DNA of 64,000 nt from Gymnothorax reevesii (lineage: Eukaryota > Chordata > Actinopteri > Anguilliformes > Muraenidae), in assembly GCA_029721435.1 (NCBI GenBank), contig CM056581.1, positions 71,906,712 through 71,970,711 on the forward strand. Reading direction: 5' to 3'. Positions 32,121 through 44,912 of this stretch are shown one piece after another (the stretch's first letter is position 1; every line of letters begins with the position of its first letter). A program made the position numbers and the translations under genes. The notes below the pieces were generated by a model. It worked only from the letters and a program-made list of their open reading frames with translations, searched no databases and was not told where the DNA came from.

Positions 32121-33723
32121 CAAAACCCAAAACCAGCGAAGTTGGAACGTTATGTAAATCGTAGATAAAAACAGAATACAATGACTTGCAAATCCTTTTC
32201 AACTTATATTCAATTGAATACACTGCAAAGACAAGATGTTAAATGTTCAAAATGAGAAACTTAAAATTTTTTTTGCAAATAATCATTAACTTAGAATTTC
32301 AAGGCAGCAACACATTGCAAAAAAGTTGGCACAGGGGCCTTTAACCACTGTGTTACATCGCCTTTCCTTATAACCATACTCAGTAAACGTTTGGGAACTG
32401 AGGAGACCAATTTTTGAAGCTTTTCTGGTGGAACTCTTTCCCATTCTTGCCTGATGTACAGCTTAAGTCGTTCGACAGTCCGGGGTCTCCGTTGTCGTAT
32501 TTTACGCTTCATAATGCGCCACACATTTTCAATGGGAGACAGGTCTGGACTACAGGCAGGCCAGTCTAGTACCCGCACTCTTTTACTACGGAGCCATGCT
32601 GTTGTAACACGTGCAGAATGTCTTATCGTCTTGCTGAAATAAGCAGGGGCGTCCATGAAAAAGACGTTGCTTGGATGGCAACATATGTTGCTTCAAAACC
32701 TGTATGTACCTTTCAGCATTAATGGTGCCTTCACATATGTGTAAGTTGCCCATGCCTTGGGCACTAATACACCCCCCATACCATCACAGATGCTGGCTTT
32801 TGAACTTTGCGCCTGTAACAGTCCGGATGGTTCTTTTCCTCTTTGGTCTGAAGGACACGACGTCCACAGTTTCCAAAAATAATTTGAAATGTGGACTCGT
32901 CAGACCACAGAACACTTTTCCACTTTGCATCAGTCCATCTTAGATGAGCTTGGGCTCAGCGAAGCTGGCGGCGTTTCTGGGTGCTGTTGATAAATGGCTT
33001 TCGCTTTGCATTGTAGAGTTTTAACTTGCACTTGCAGATGTAGCGACGAACTGTAGTTATTGACAGTGGTTTTCTGAAGTGTTCCTGAGCCAATGTGGTG
33101 ATGTCCCTTACACACTGATGTCGGTTTTTAAGACAGTACCGCCTGAGGGATCAAAGGTCACGGGCATTCAATGTTGGTTTTCGGCCTTGTCGCTTACGTG
33201 CACTGATTTCTCCAGATTCTCTGAACCTTTTGACGATATTACGGACCGTAGATGATGAAATCCCTAAATTTCTTGCAATAGCACGTTGAGGAATGTTGTT
33301 TTTAAACTGTTCGACAATCAGCTCACGCATTTGTTCACTAAGTGGTGACCCTCGCCCCATCCTTGTTTGTGAATGACTGAGCATTTCAGGGAAGCTGCTT
33401 TTATACCCAATCGTGGCACCCAGCTGTTCCCAATTAGCCCATTCACCTGTGGGATGTTCCAAATAAGTGTTTGATGAGCATTCCTCAACTCTCTCAGTCT
33501 TTTTTGCCACTTGTGCCCGCTTTTTTTAAACATGTTGCAGGCATCAAATTCCAAATGAGCTGATATTTGCAAAAAATTACAAAGTTTACCTGTTGGCACA
33601 TTAAGCAACTTGTCTTTGCAGTGCATTCAATTGAATATAGGTTGAAAAGGATTTGCAAATCATTGTATTCTGTTTTTATCTACGATTTACACAATGTGCC
33701 AACTTCACTGGTTTTGGGTTTTG
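32121..33723 (-). mobile_element. Tc1/mariner element A (AAAACCCAAAACCAG ends)
   Basis: The left end CAAAACCCAAAACCAGCGAA and right end CACTGGTTTTGGGTTTTG are inverted repeats, both next to TA (32119-32120, 33724-33725). The interior is colinear with copies B, C, D and E. The transposase is on the minus strand. Confidence 0.92.
32340..33360 (-). pseudogene. Tc1-like transposase, element A
   Basis: The likely original start is the MGRGSPLSEQ methionine at 33360, since the earlier methionine (33510) lies in 5' non-coding sequence shared by all copies. The N-terminal helix-turn-helix reads IPQRAIARNLGISSSTVRNI, then the hook RKRQGRKPTL. A stop at 33151 ends this frame. Equivalents of WSDEST lie in other frames at about 32890. 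The C-terminal frame (32656 down) contains WLRSKRVRVLDWPACSPDLS and IENVWRIMKRK, with the catalytic Glu, but starts after a deletion that removed the QQDN block. The usual stop after DVTQW is lost. Inactive DD34E-type enzyme. Confidence 0.87.
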
Positions 33724-33724
33724 T

Positions 33725-35351
33725 ATATTTATCCATGATCAGTCATGCAGGACAATACTCAGACTGTGAAATTCATGTAAACGTTATAAAAAAAGCACTT
33801 TCCCTTTCAACTGCACTTCACTAACTGTCACTAACTGAGCCAAATCTTCTTTATTTTATTATTATTGAAAAATAAGCTTCATGCAAGTAAATGTAAAAAA
33901 ATTTGCACATCAGATCTGAAAAGTAAAATGAATGTATTTATATAAAAGTTTAGTTTTTTTCTCTCCTCTGCTAATAATCAAAATAAGGAATTAAAACAAA
34001 ATAAAACAAATTGCTGATTTGCGGTCATCCAAAGAGATAAACAAAAAATACAAAAATGATAATACACCCCCCCCCCCCATTAAAAATTAAATATGAAACA
34101 CACAATGGAAAACACTGAGGATGAGAGGGAGAAGACATGGCGGTTGGGGGATCAGCAATTGATTATTGAAATCCTGTAAGGCTTCTTTGCATTCAGTGTC
34201 CCTGTTTCCTTTATAAATGCAGGTAAAAGCTGTTTTCATCGTTGGCCAGTGCAGTCTTCACCTCTTGTCTGTTCTCCTTCAATCATCAAAACTGTTCAAG
34301 TAATCCTGTAAGGAAGAAAAGAACTTAATACTAATTTTCCTGTGAGAACACTTGTGGCGCAACAGGACTAAATCCAGCATTAATTATAAGGGTAGTTTCA
34401 TGAGAGATAGAGAGGGGGCCTTCAGCAGTGCTTCACTTCTTAGAGTGCAGGAGCAACACAATCAATATAAAGTAGCTGAAAGCGCATCAATTAAATGCAA
34501 TTCCTAAAATGAGCAATTGTGCGTAAACAGTGTGTGTGTGTGTGTGTGTGTGTGTCCCTGAGAGAGTGCGTGAGTGAAAGAGTGAGTGACTGAGTGAGAG
34601 ACTGCTCCAGTGCACGGGCGCAAACGGTATCATCATTCCCTTTCACTGGTTTAACTAATTACAGCAAACCCAAATTGGTACAGCATTTCCCTCCAGAATT
34701 TCCCCAAGACGACAAACAGATTGCAAAAGAGTAAACGTTCAGAACATGCGCTCAGTCATTTGGCAGAAAATCCTCTCTCAGTGATCATTTGCCCACAGCG
34801 GAGAGATAAGAGGAGCTGGCGCGGAGGAACGCAGCACAATTCCTCCTGTGCTCCACAGTGGAATTGTGGGAAATGGTAAAGGTGTAACGAAGGGTACACG
34901 GTCCTGAATGTTAAATGCCCATTAACCCTTAGAGCGCTAAATGCAGCTATTGTTGCTGAATGATGTAAGATATCAAAATGAAAGCTGTTGAAAACCTATC
35001 ATGTGGCGACTTGTGTTTATGTTTATATGCACAAGATAATCAAATTTATGATTATTTAAAAAAAAAAAAAAAAAAAACTTATTTCAGTCCTCTTAGGGTT
35101 GAGGTGAGACGGAACTCTGAACGTAGCCCAAATTTTACAGAACCATTAAAATTGACTGCTCCATCTGGATCAAAACAGCATAGGCTTGAACAGTTTCAAT
35201 TTTGTTTATCATCAATTGCATTCAGTACAATACAATTTGACGCTGTAAAACGGAACACATTAAAAAACTCAAAATAACTTGCAAATATGAGATGTAGAAA
35301 TCCTTCCGTCATTTTTAATAATCTAATTGGGCCATATTCTTGCGATTCATT
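33725..35351. other. Non-coding stretch with microsatellites
   Basis: Contains a C10 run (34069-34078), a (TG)n tract (34531-34555) followed by GAGTGA-rich sequence to 34610, and A-runs at about 35059-35077. No gene or element was identified. Confidence 0.6.
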
Positions 35352-35352
35352 C

Positions 35353-36939
35353 CCAAAACCAGTGAAGTTGGCACGTTGTGTAAATCGTAAATAAAAACAG
35401 AATACAATGATTTGCAAATCCGTTTCAACCTATATTCAATTGAATACACTGCAAAGACAAGTTACTTAATGTTCGAACAGGTAAACTTTGTAATGTTTTG
35501 CAAATAATAGCTCATTTGGAATTTGATGCCTGCAACATGTTTCAAAAAAGCTGGCACAAGTGGCAAAAAAGACTGAGAGAGTTGAGGAATGCTCATCAAA
35601 CACTTATTTGGAACATCCCACAGGTGAACGGGCTAATTGGGAACAGCTGGGTGCCACGATTGGGTATAAAAGCAGCTTCCCTGAAATGCTCAGTCATTCA
35701 CAAACAAGAATGGGGCGAGGGTCACCACTTAGTGAACAAATGCGTGAGCTGATTGTCGAACAGTTTAAAAACAACATTCCTCAACGTGCTATTGCAAGAA
35801 ATTTAGGGATTTCATCATCTACTGTCCGTAATATCGTCAAAAGGTTCAGAGAATCTGAAGAAATCACTGCACGTAAGCGACAAGGCTGAAAACCAACATT
35901 AAATGCCCGTGACCTTCGATCCCTCAGGTGGTACTGCATCAAAAACCGACATCAGTGTGTAAACGACATCACCACATGGGCTCAGGAACACTTCAGAAAA
36001 CAACTGTCAGTAACTACAGTTCGTCGCTACATCTGCAAGTGCAAGTTAAAACTCTACAATGCAAAGCGAAATCCATTTATCAACAGCACCCAGAAACGCC
36101 GCCGGCTTCGCTGGGCCCAAGCTCATCTAAGATGGACTGATGCAAAGTGGAAAAGTGTTCTGTGGTCTGACGAGTCCACATTTCAAATTGTTTTTGGAAA
36201 CTGTGGACGTTGTTTCCTCCGGACCAAAGAGGAAAAGAACCATCCTGACTGTTATAGGCGCAAAGTTCAAAAGCCAGCATCTGTGATGGTATGGGGGTGT
36301 ATTAGTGGCCAAGGCATGGGCAACTTACACATATGTAAAGGCACCATTAATGCTGAAAAGTATATACAGGTTTTGGAGCAACATATGTTGCCATCCAAGC
36401 AACGTCTTTTTCATGGACGCCCCTGCTTATTTTAGCAAGACAATGCCAAGCCACATTCTGCTTGTGTTACAAAAGCATGGCTCCGTAGTAAAAGAGTGCG
36501 GGTACTAGACTGGCCTGCCTGTAGTCCAGACCTGTCTCCCATTGAAAATGTGTGGCGCATTATGAAGCGTAAAATAAGACAGCGGAGACCCCGGACTGTT
36601 GAATAACTTAAGCTGTACATCAAGCAACAATGGGAAAGAGTTCCACCTGAAAAGCCTCAAAAATTGGTCTCCTCAGTTCCCAAACTTTACTGAGTGTCGT
36701 TAAAAGGTAAGGCGATGTAGCAAAGTGGTAAAAAAGGCCCCTGTGCCAACTTTTTTGCAATGTGTTGCTGCCTTTAAATTCATAATTATTTGCAAAAAAA
36801 AAAAAAAATTTTCAGTTTGAATATTAAACATCTTGTCTTGGCAGTGTATGCAATTTAATATAAGTTGAAAAGGATTTGCAAATCATTGTATTCTGTTTTT
36901 ATCTACGATTTATATAACGTGCCAACTGCACTGGTTTTG
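35353..36939 (+). mobile_element. Tc1/mariner element B, ends slightly eroded
   Basis: Same family as element A, opposite orientation. The outermost bases of the left inverted repeat are lost (TCCCAAAACCAGTGAAG) and the right end reads CACTGGTTTTGTA with a short deletion. It lies about 300 bp beyond the gnai2 stop codon, so it is in or just after that gene's 3' untranslated region. Confidence 0.88.
35710..36731 (+). pseudogene. Tc1-like transposase, element B
   Basis: The start is at the conserved MGRGSPLSEQ (35710). The helix-turn-helix (QRAIARNLGISSSTVRNIV) is intact, but the frame stops at 35887-35889, where an Arg codon of the RKRQGRKP hook has become TGA. Downstream, readable blocks include [35 protein letters not shown] (first Asp), a second nonsense change in the QQDNAK block (CAG to TAG near 36435), ACSPDLSPIENVW (Glu) and the terminal stop at 36729-36731. 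Catalytic codons are mostly present, but multiple stops and a frameshift make it non-coding. Confidence 0.87.
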
Positions 36940-37238
36940 TATTTTTCTGTCTTACAATCTCACCCCCATCCACATCTGATATGATAAGTAAAATGGTTTT
37001 CTTATAAATTTTATGAATTCTCTATCAGCACTAAATCATAAATTCTCACCACACATGCCATATTTTTCAGGAAGTGTGCATGTTTTGTTGTCAACAGAAT
37101 CTAACTCATGCGATACAGGAGGGTCCACTCCAATTTTTGTGCAAGAGAGCATGTGTCTGTATTCGAGTGTGTGTGTGTGCGCGCATGCACACATGTGCAT
37201 GTGCGTGTGTAATCTCTACCTTGTGTTGAAAACCTGCT
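36940..37238 (-). other. gnai2: Probable gnai2 3' UTR with GT-rich microsatellite
   Basis: Lies directly downstream of the gnai2 stop codon on the minus strand. Contains a TG/GC alternating tract at about 37167-37212. No unambiguous polyadenylation signal could be fixed before element B begins. Confidence 0.5.
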
Positions 37239-37429
37239 CTAAAACAGGCCACAATCCTTCAGGTTGTTCTTGATGATGACATCAGTGACTGCATCAAAGA
37301 CGAACTGCACGTTTTTGGTGTCCGTGGCGCAGGTGAAATGGGTATAGATCTCCTTCGTGTCTTTCTTCTTGTTAAGGTCTTCGAACTTGGTCTGGATGTA
37401 CCCCGCTGCCTCGTCATACTTATTGGCCC
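37239..37429 (-). CDS. gnai2: gnai2 exon 8 (terminal coding exon)
   Basis: Starts after the acceptor TTTACAG with GG GCC AAT AAG and ends with TAG at 37239-37241, coding 191 bp including the stop. It encodes [20 protein letters not shown], then the TCATDT guanine-recognition loop (G5) and the alpha-5 helix ending [12 protein letters not shown]. The alpha-5 tail is the main receptor-contact surface. The Cys four residues from the end is the site that pertussis toxin ADP-ribosylates in Gi/Go proteins. The exon is completely open and conserved, consistent with a functional gene under constraint amid decayed repeats. Confidence 0.93.
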
Positions 37430-38177
37430 CTGTAAACAAAGGTTGTGCTTTTTTACTGCAAAGTGAAAGCAAGACTTAAATTTACTACAAGGAGAAACAT
37501 GATTCTGCAATTCAGCAATCTCTGAATGAAGTAATGTTTCACAGCAGGGTTTATTCATGCATGACAGTAACCGCAGCAATAATTTCTGCTTCATGGCTGC
37601 TTTGAGCAAACCAAATTCCAATGCAATCCCCCAATATCATTCAGGCTTGACAGTTTTTCCATGAGATAGTTTTTGATTTGCTAATCGTGCAGTACCAGTA
37701 ATCCATCTACATGCCCTTAGCATACAGAGGGCAGGAGGCGAGAGACCGAAACATTGCCTCTCCAAGGAATTCTCCAAACAAACACCCCACCGATGACTTC
37801 AGCAATTACTGAACTATTTCTGCAGCTTAGTTAAGAAGGCCCTCTTCACAAGCACAAGTACACTACAGTTTCTGCATACATCATTGCCTGATGTTGCAAT
37901 GCTGCATTATGCATTACTAGTGTAGGTGCAGAGATCTACCTCCATGCACTGGTACATGAGAACAGGTGCAGTGCAGCTATGGTATTACCTAAACATTAAC
38001 ATTGTTAACATTGTGTAATACTGGTGTACCTCCAAGTCTGGATTGTGTTCTCACAGATACAGGTACTACACAGGTTTGGCAGAGATACAATGCAGTCATG
38101 ACCCAGCACAACAGTTCTTGCATCACAGTTTTATGTACTGGAGTAATAAATGTCGTGTAAAACGGTGGGAACAGTAC

Positions 38178-38331
38178 CAGAGTACTCCGGGAAGCAGATG
38201 GAGAGAGGGCTCTGGGTGATCTTCTCCTCAAACAGGTCCTTCTTGTTGAGGAACAGGATTATGGAGGTTTCAGTGAACCACTTGTTATTGCAGATGCTGT
38301 CAAACAGTTTCATACTCTCATGCATGCGGTT
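38178..38331 (-). CDS. gnai2: gnai2 exon 7 (154 bp)
   Basis: Acceptor CTGTAG, donor GTACTG. Encodes [20 protein letters not shown], the beta-5 strand with the NKKD guanine-specificity motif ([14 protein letters not shown]) and ICFPEYS before the split Gly codon. The 154-bp length equals that of the family's exon 7. The conserved Asp in NKKD, which gives specificity for guanine over adenine, is intact. An acidic/purine-rich (GGGA)n tract follows on the intron side at about 38340-38405. Confidence 0.93.
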
Positions 38332-38638
38332 CTACAGAGAAAGGGAGGGGAGAGAAGGGAGGGAGAGATAAGGAGAGAGAGGGAAAAGGAGGGAAAGAGA
38401 GAGAGGGTTACATTTCCTTGAAAAGTAAAGTTTCCAACTTTAAATTAGTAATGAATGCCCTTCTGCTGGCATTTGTTCAGTTGCACTTCAGCATTGATTT
38501 TTCAAGCTGAATAATGGGATATAAAAGCAAGACTTTAAAATCCAATACACCTGAAAATCAAAACGAGGAGAGCATGGAAAAGCACAGAGGAGTAGAGCAG
38601 ATTAATACATTTTCAAAAACACCAGGCACTCACCCTTA

Positions 38639-39097
<459 letters not shown>

Positions 39098-40963
39098 TTA
39101 CAGTGAGAATGTTATTCTGGGCTAGTCTGTACTGAGCAAAAGACACAAGGCTGTACAGTTCAGGAGGCGTTTTGGATGCAATAAATATTGATCACATTTT
39201 TGAAGGCAGGAGACAGCGCTAATGAGAAACAGGAGTGAGGGGCAGTTCACACTGGAGACATGAACGTTTTTTCCTCTATCATGTTCAAACCCCCGGCGCT
39301 CTCGTTTTTAAGGCATAAGCGCGGCTCCTGTGTGAACAGCCCCTACACAGGGCGATACCCCCCCACACCAGAGCCCAGGCCATAGACCGCCACAGAGATA
39401 AAGGGGAAAATGGCTGTGAGTGAGGGAGAGGTCACATACATGCGAAGAGAACGGTCACAAATCAAATACCCACTCATCAAAAATCTCTAGCGTGTTCTTT
39501 GCGAAAGCGTTTGATGTGTATTCCGAGGTCAGAGCTTAAGCTATGAAAGAAGGCCACACATCACAGATCCTCGGCAGCAATAACACCCTGCAGCTCAGTG
39601 CTTATATCAGCTGAATTAAACTCTGACTCTGACAGCTGAGGTCTATCCAGGAGATGAGGAGAGAGCACTGAGTACCATGAGGAGCTCTGATTACTGTGAG
39701 CACCACTGGTTAGCACTGCTAGTATTGAGATCACGGTCAGCCTCTTTCGCATTGTGAGGTTTAGAGGGACAAAAAGAAGGAGTACAAACGAAGGAGGGTG
39801 CGGATTGAGCAGTCGCAAAGAGGCCAGAGTGTGTGTGACAGTCATCAGGACTGCGTGCCCCCAGCTGAGAGACTGTGCTCATGCACTGCACCAGTATCAC
39901 ACACTACCTACAGGTGGACGGTCGTGGGAAACTTGTCTTTCTCTGGGGCTTTCCTTGAAAACGGTCACATGCTTCCATCACCATGATTACAGCTCATTCG
40001 AAGGCAGGAGATCAAGCATGAAAGCACTTTAGCCGTGGACCCGCTCCTAATGCATTTTTCATGAAGGCCAGTGTGCACAGGAAGCAAAGGACTAGCTGCT
40101 CTAGTGGACGCCGTAGGTTCAAAGCCGGACACAGTCACCGCTTGTTGGGAGAAGCAGAGTAGAGGGCGGACCGCAGGCCGACTGTGGAAGACCATTTTTT
40201 ATCCGACTGCAGAACTATGCTGGAACTGTTGCTCATTTCTGGCAGCGCACAGAAACTCAAACCTGTCTTCCTCCAAATCCCAACAGGCTGGTTGTTCTAC
40301 GCCATTCCAAAACCCTGCCAGCTCTGTTTGGCATTACTCTGACATCTGCCCAACCCCTCAAGCACAATTACTCGGACAGAAGGAATCAGAGGCCAAAAGT
40401 GCCCTTATTCCCAAACAACACTGCCCAACGAAGCCAGAGTGCAGTAACTACAAATTGGGCAAAATGCGAGTCATGCAGTTTTGGGCCGGAAAATGTATGC
40501 AGGATAGGATTTATTTGGCTAGAAATTATACCACAAGTCCGTTAACTATAATCTATCATAGATGTTCCAACTATTCATTTGTTGGGACAGCAAACAAACT
40601 CTGAAGCCATTTTTTACAGTTCAAATTACTTTGTAGTTACTGCATTTAGCTTTTGTAGGGCAGTACATACAACAACAACAACTACATCCCTGTACCCCAG
40701 AGCACATTTAAACGTCAAATAACATTTCATCATTCATTATAACCCTATAGGAGCTGTCAAAGTGCATTTGTCGAACAAGACGGGACCCTATAGCTAAGAC
40801 CAGGTTACGTCAAAACATGACATCTGGCTGTCCACAGGCTGTCCACCATAGGTACACAATAGCACGTCAAAAATTCTGATGAGAAGGAGGAGTAATTATG
40901 AAGGTTGGTTAAACAAGATCAAATTCACAAACGGTGCTTCAAATGATTGCTCGAGTGAACCAG

Positions 40964-41899
40964 GGGCCGGTTGCATAAACTTAGTTTAAGACTGGTTGTA
41001 ACTGTACACTGGTCTTAAATTGTCAAATTAGACTAGTCTAATTAAGACTGACTGTTGCATAAAGCTTAAGACTGACTTGATTTGAGGCATAAAAATTAGC
41101 CACCTCTCCCCCTGGCTAACCCTGAGATGAGAGCTTTGTTGCCATGGCAACACATTGTTTGAACACCTTTTAGAGGACACAAAGATACAGCAATATTTAT
41201 TGTTTTTCAACAAAAAAGGGCAAAAAATATTTTACATTGGAAACAGGATTATTAGCTCTTTTTTTTTTATTTGTATTTATTTATTTTGTAGTTTTGGAGG
41301 GGGTCCTCCTCCGGTGGCTGGATTTTTTCCTCTTCCATATTTCCGTCTGAAGATGCTTTCACACCGGACGCGAAACAAATTTTTCGCACGACAGATTACG
41401 TTCAATGTCAATGCAAAGACGCGAATACACGCGAAACGCTTTCCGTGTGAAAGCAGCTTTGGATTCTTGCACAATATTTTTGAAACGTTTTTGAACATCT
41501 TTTACGGTTCTCACGACCGTTGATACCGTTCGCCTTTTCTGTAATTTTCTCCCCTAACTTGATGACGGGTAAAATTTCCATTCGCTTGATTAAAACTATT
41601 GAACAAAAGACTTCTTTCGGCATTACATTTCTCCAGCAAAGAAAAGGTTTTCCGTTGCGCTAAAGTGCGGTGATCTCCCGCTGCCACCGAGTGTCGCTAT
41701 TGTGTCCGCCATGTTTTTCTATTCTATGAAGTGTCTTATTTTACCCATGATACATAGCGCGACCGGCTATCCAAGTCAGTCTTAAATAAGTCACTCGAAG
41801 ACAGATTTTATGCAACTGGCATATTTAATCATCTATAGTAAGTCTGACTTAAAAATACATGAAAGTCAAAGACTGGGTCTAATTTTATGCAACCGGCCC
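40964..41899. mobile_element. Harbinger-type MITE (936 bp) in gnai2 intron 5, CAG target duplication
   Basis: GGGCCGGTTGCATAAA at the left matches TTTTATGCAACCGGCCC at the right. CAG flanks both sides (40961-40963 and 41900-41902), the 3-bp duplication expected of PIF-Harbinger. Subterminal regions carry repeated CTTAAGACTG / CAGTCTTAA motifs in both orientations. No transposase. Confidence 0.85.
41353..41456. repeat. Small MITE nested in the Harbinger MITE
   Basis: GCTTTCACAC at the left and GTGTGAAAGC at the right bracket about 105 bp containing the dispersed GACAGATTACGTTCAATGTC / GACGCGAA block also seen at about 8500-8600 and 26085-26165. Confidence 0.7.
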
Positions 41900-42269
41900 C
41901 AGGTCCCCCACATACCTTTACAGTAAGGGTTCAAAGAAGGGCAAAGTCAAAACAAACAGTTTTTCCCCAGGCAGAATTTTCAAAAAAGATACATACAGAA
42001 AGCCAGTGATTTCCATTTGAATGTGAGGCTTAATTCTTTTCCAGAGAGGCTTTCACTACGCAAAAGTATTCAACCTTCCAGCGCACTGAAACACTAATAA
42101 CTCAGAGAACAGAGTGCCCCAGCTCAGGTAAGTCTCCTTTGTTTGATCTGCATTGCTTAAGACTTCGCTTCAAGGGAAGTGTTGGATTTAAGAATAGTCT
42201 CTCAGAGGATCACACATAGCCTGAACTGAAAACCAAACACAACAAGAGTCATCAGAAGATGACGTATCC

Positions 42270-42715
42270 CACCAGTTCCACATAATTCATGATTTGTGGC
42301 AGAGTTTTTGAATTCTGCTGTAGAAAAGGGTCCAATTTTTGGGCTGTTTTTGGTGTAGAAATCAAAAATTTTGGGCAGAATGGAACTGAAACCCCCAAAA
42401 GGCACAACTAAACCATAACAGTAAGTTCCATACCAAATTTGAATTTTCTAAGTGGCATAGTTTTTGAGTTCTGTCCCGGAAACGAGACAAAGTCCAATTT
42501 TAGGGCTGTTTTTGGTGAAAATTTCCAAAATTATGGGCAGCATGGAATTGAAACCCCCAAAAGGCACAACTTCACCATAAGAGTAAGTTCCAAAGCAAAT
42601 TTGAAGTTTGTAAGTGGTATAGTTTTTGAGTTCTGCTCCGGACGGACGGACGGACAGACGGACGGGGCGATGACTATATCCCACGGTATTCCATACCGGT
42701 GGGATAAAAACGGGT
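42270..42715. repeat. Tandem unit of about 175 bp plus a (GGAC)n tract in gnai2 intron 5
   Basis: Blocks containing GTGGCATAGTTTTTGAGTTC and AACCCCCAAAAGGCACAAC recur two to three times between 42290 and 42640. They are followed by GGACGGACGGAC and CTATATCCCAC...GGTGGGATAAAAA. The design (repeat unit, GGAC/GACA tract, ATATCCC/GGGATA end) resembles the satellite at 49204-49740. Confidence 0.78.
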
Positions 42716-42802
42716 ATCAAGATCGGAGTAGGAAATTTCGACTGCCATTCAAGCACTGCTTCCTGACAGTGACCTCTGAACTGCTCATTAGACACACATA
42801 TC

Positions 42803-43906
42803 CCTTTTCCACCGAGCTGGTTCCAGTGCTAGTTTGCAGCCAGAACCTGACTTAGCACCGGTTCTTTGCTTCTCCACAGCCTAAGCACCAGCTCTTGGGT
42901 CTCAAAACTGGTGCTAGAGTAAGCACCAACTCCTTGCTGGTCCAGAGCCAGAGATTAAATCAGTGAGTGGGGGCGGAGTTTCAATGACCTACAAGACCAG
43001 CGCAAACACTGTACAGCTGAACGAGTGTAGTCTGCTTTTGTTTTAAAAAAAAAGATGGACAAGGCTAAGCCAAAGACATCCCCAATATCCCCCCATTGTA
43101 AGAAATTGGTCACACTACCTGTCTCCTAAATGGGCGCCATTGCGGAAGTATTTTGAGCATTCTGCTCGCAGTAAAGGCGAGAATATACAAGCATCTATCA
43201 TATATCTGTATGATGCATTCCTTTTACTTTGCTTCTTCAGGCGTTCCCCCCCCACACCACTAACGTCTATATTAAGCATTACGAATAGATAGCCACCTCG
43301 GATTTTCGCAAAAAACTAATTGCCATTGGCGAGTTTGAAGGACATTTCAAAATGAAACGATATTTGATCATTCAAACTTATGAAGCTGGATTACCACAGT
43401 TGCTCATTTATTTCTTCTTTGGGAAAAGAAAATATGGATAGCATGTTTCTATTATGACACCCTATTGCTGCTCAAGGTTTTGGTATTTCTAAGATGCATG
43501 GACAACAACACAAGATACGGTACACATTTAATGTTTGTGCCATGTTTTTCCGCCTTTTAAATATCTGATATTAACCCAGGACAAGATCATAGCAATCTAG
43601 AATTCCCCTTCTATAAATGATAAAACCTCAATGACAATAATAGTAAGACTGAGTATAGAAACAAGCATTATTTCAGTTAAAAATTTTTATTCATGGTTTT
43701 TCACAGTCCATACTGTATTTCTGTTTTACCACATGTACTTGTACTGACGTTATACAGTGAGGTAATTGCGTGGCTCTGATTTGGCTCCTGGGCGATGGAA
43801 AAGCAAACAGGTTCTTAGGAGGTGCCTAGGGCTGAACCAACCAAGCACAAGCACTAGCACCAGCACCAGCATGGCACTAGCACCAGATTCTTTTTGGTGG
43901 AAAAGG
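42803..43906. mobile_element. Non-autonomous DNA transposon in gnai2 intron 5, next to exon 5
   Basis: CCTTTTCCACC at 42803 is matched by GGTGGAAAAGG ending at 43906. GCACC/AGCACC-rich subterminal repeats lie inside both ends (42840-42945; 43845-43890). No coding frame. No clear target duplication was read. Confidence 0.7.
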
Positions 43907-43931
43907 AGTAACAGAGACGAACGCCACTGAC

Positions 43932-44060
43932 TTGAAGTGCAGCTCCTTAAAGGTGAAGTGAGTCTCCACGATGCCAGTGGTTTTGACCCGAGTGCGCAGC
44001 ACATCCTGCTGGGTGGGGACGTAGTCTGGCTTGGATATCCTGTCCAGGTCATTCAGGTAA
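43932..44060 (-). CDS. gnai2: gnai2 exon 5 (129 bp)
   Basis: Acceptor CCCGCAG preceded by a pure C15 tract (G15 at 44065-44079 on the plus strand), donor GTCAGT. The first T completes a Tyr codon. It encodes [20 protein letters not shown], then switch [18 protein letters not shown], with the catalytic Arg and the Mg-binding Thr, and ends ELHFK. Residues DRISKPDYV differ modestly from mammalian GNAI2. The 129-bp length is the family norm. A MITE end (43906) lies only 25 bp beyond the donor side of the exon. Confidence 0.93.
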
Positions 44061-44283
44061 CTGCGGGGGGGGGGGGGGGAGACGTACACACGTACTGATT
44101 AATCTCAACAAATGAGTGTGTGCGTGTGTGTGTGTGCATTCATACGTGTTACTGCTCGTGTGTGTGTGAGAGTGTGAGTGCGTGTTTTATGTAAGTGCGT
44201 GTGTCCATGAGTGTTAATGTGTATACGTGTGTAAGTGCGCACGCAGGTTTCTATGAGCGTTTACGCGTGTGTGAGTGCACATA
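44061..44283. repeat. G15 tract and GT-rich microsatellite at the end of intron 4
   Basis: G15 at 44065-44079, then interrupted (GTGT/GTGC)n to about 44280. On the gnai2 strand this is the CA-rich and C-rich 3' end of intron 4, serving as the pyrimidine tract for exon 5. Confidence 0.85.
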
Positions 44284-44825
44284 CACTACCTGACAAAAGT
44301 ATTAGGACGATCCTCATTCTCACTCAACCTTTGATGTACGTGCTATATTACACATGTGAGCGTTGTAGGAATTTAATGGTGTCCTAAAATGTACATGTAA
44401 ACATCACAGAACATTATTTGAACATTTGGGGATGCTACAGATATACAAATTGGCATATTTTTTCTCTGCATAAAAAACTCTCACTTTGGGTCTGTAATAA
44501 ATAAGAGATATTATAATAAATAGTGCTTGCAAGATGGTAATCTTCAAATTAACAAGTTTGGAATTGTGTCTTTGTTATAATGGAAGACCACGGCTACTAT
44601 TAGTTCAATCAATATGATCAGGTGTGGCACATGGGGTGATTTTGATTCTCTATAAAAGGAGGGTCAAGACTTAGAATAATTCAGTTTGGTGTATCCAAAA
44701 TGGGGTCTGTATTTTTATTTGAATAAACTACTATTTCCAAATATGATACATTCACTATTTTCAACTGCACTGTAAGAAAATCACACACATAAATAGTGAC
44801 GTCCTAATACTTTTGTCAGGAAGTG
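44284..44825. mobile_element. Mariner-type MITE (542 bp)
   Basis: CACTACCTGACAAAAGTATT at the left and AATACTTTTGTCAGGAAGTG at the right are inverted repeats of about 26 bp, flanked by TA (44282-44283, 44826-44827). No transposase frame. Confidence 0.87.
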
Positions 44826-44877
44826 TACACGTATACGTTTGTGTGCGTGGGCATGTGAGTGTTAGTCGTGCGCGCAC

Positions 44878-44880
<3 letters not shown>

Positions 44881-44909
<29 letters not shown>
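44881..44909. repeat. (TG)n microsatellite
   Basis: An uninterrupted TG tract. Confidence 0.95.

Positions 44910-44912
<3 letters not shown>

Noticed and set aside
40071..40604. 177-codon plus-strand frame within gnai2 intron 5
   Set aside because: No recognisable motif, lies antisense in an intron, and lacks supporting splice or conservation evidence; probably chance.
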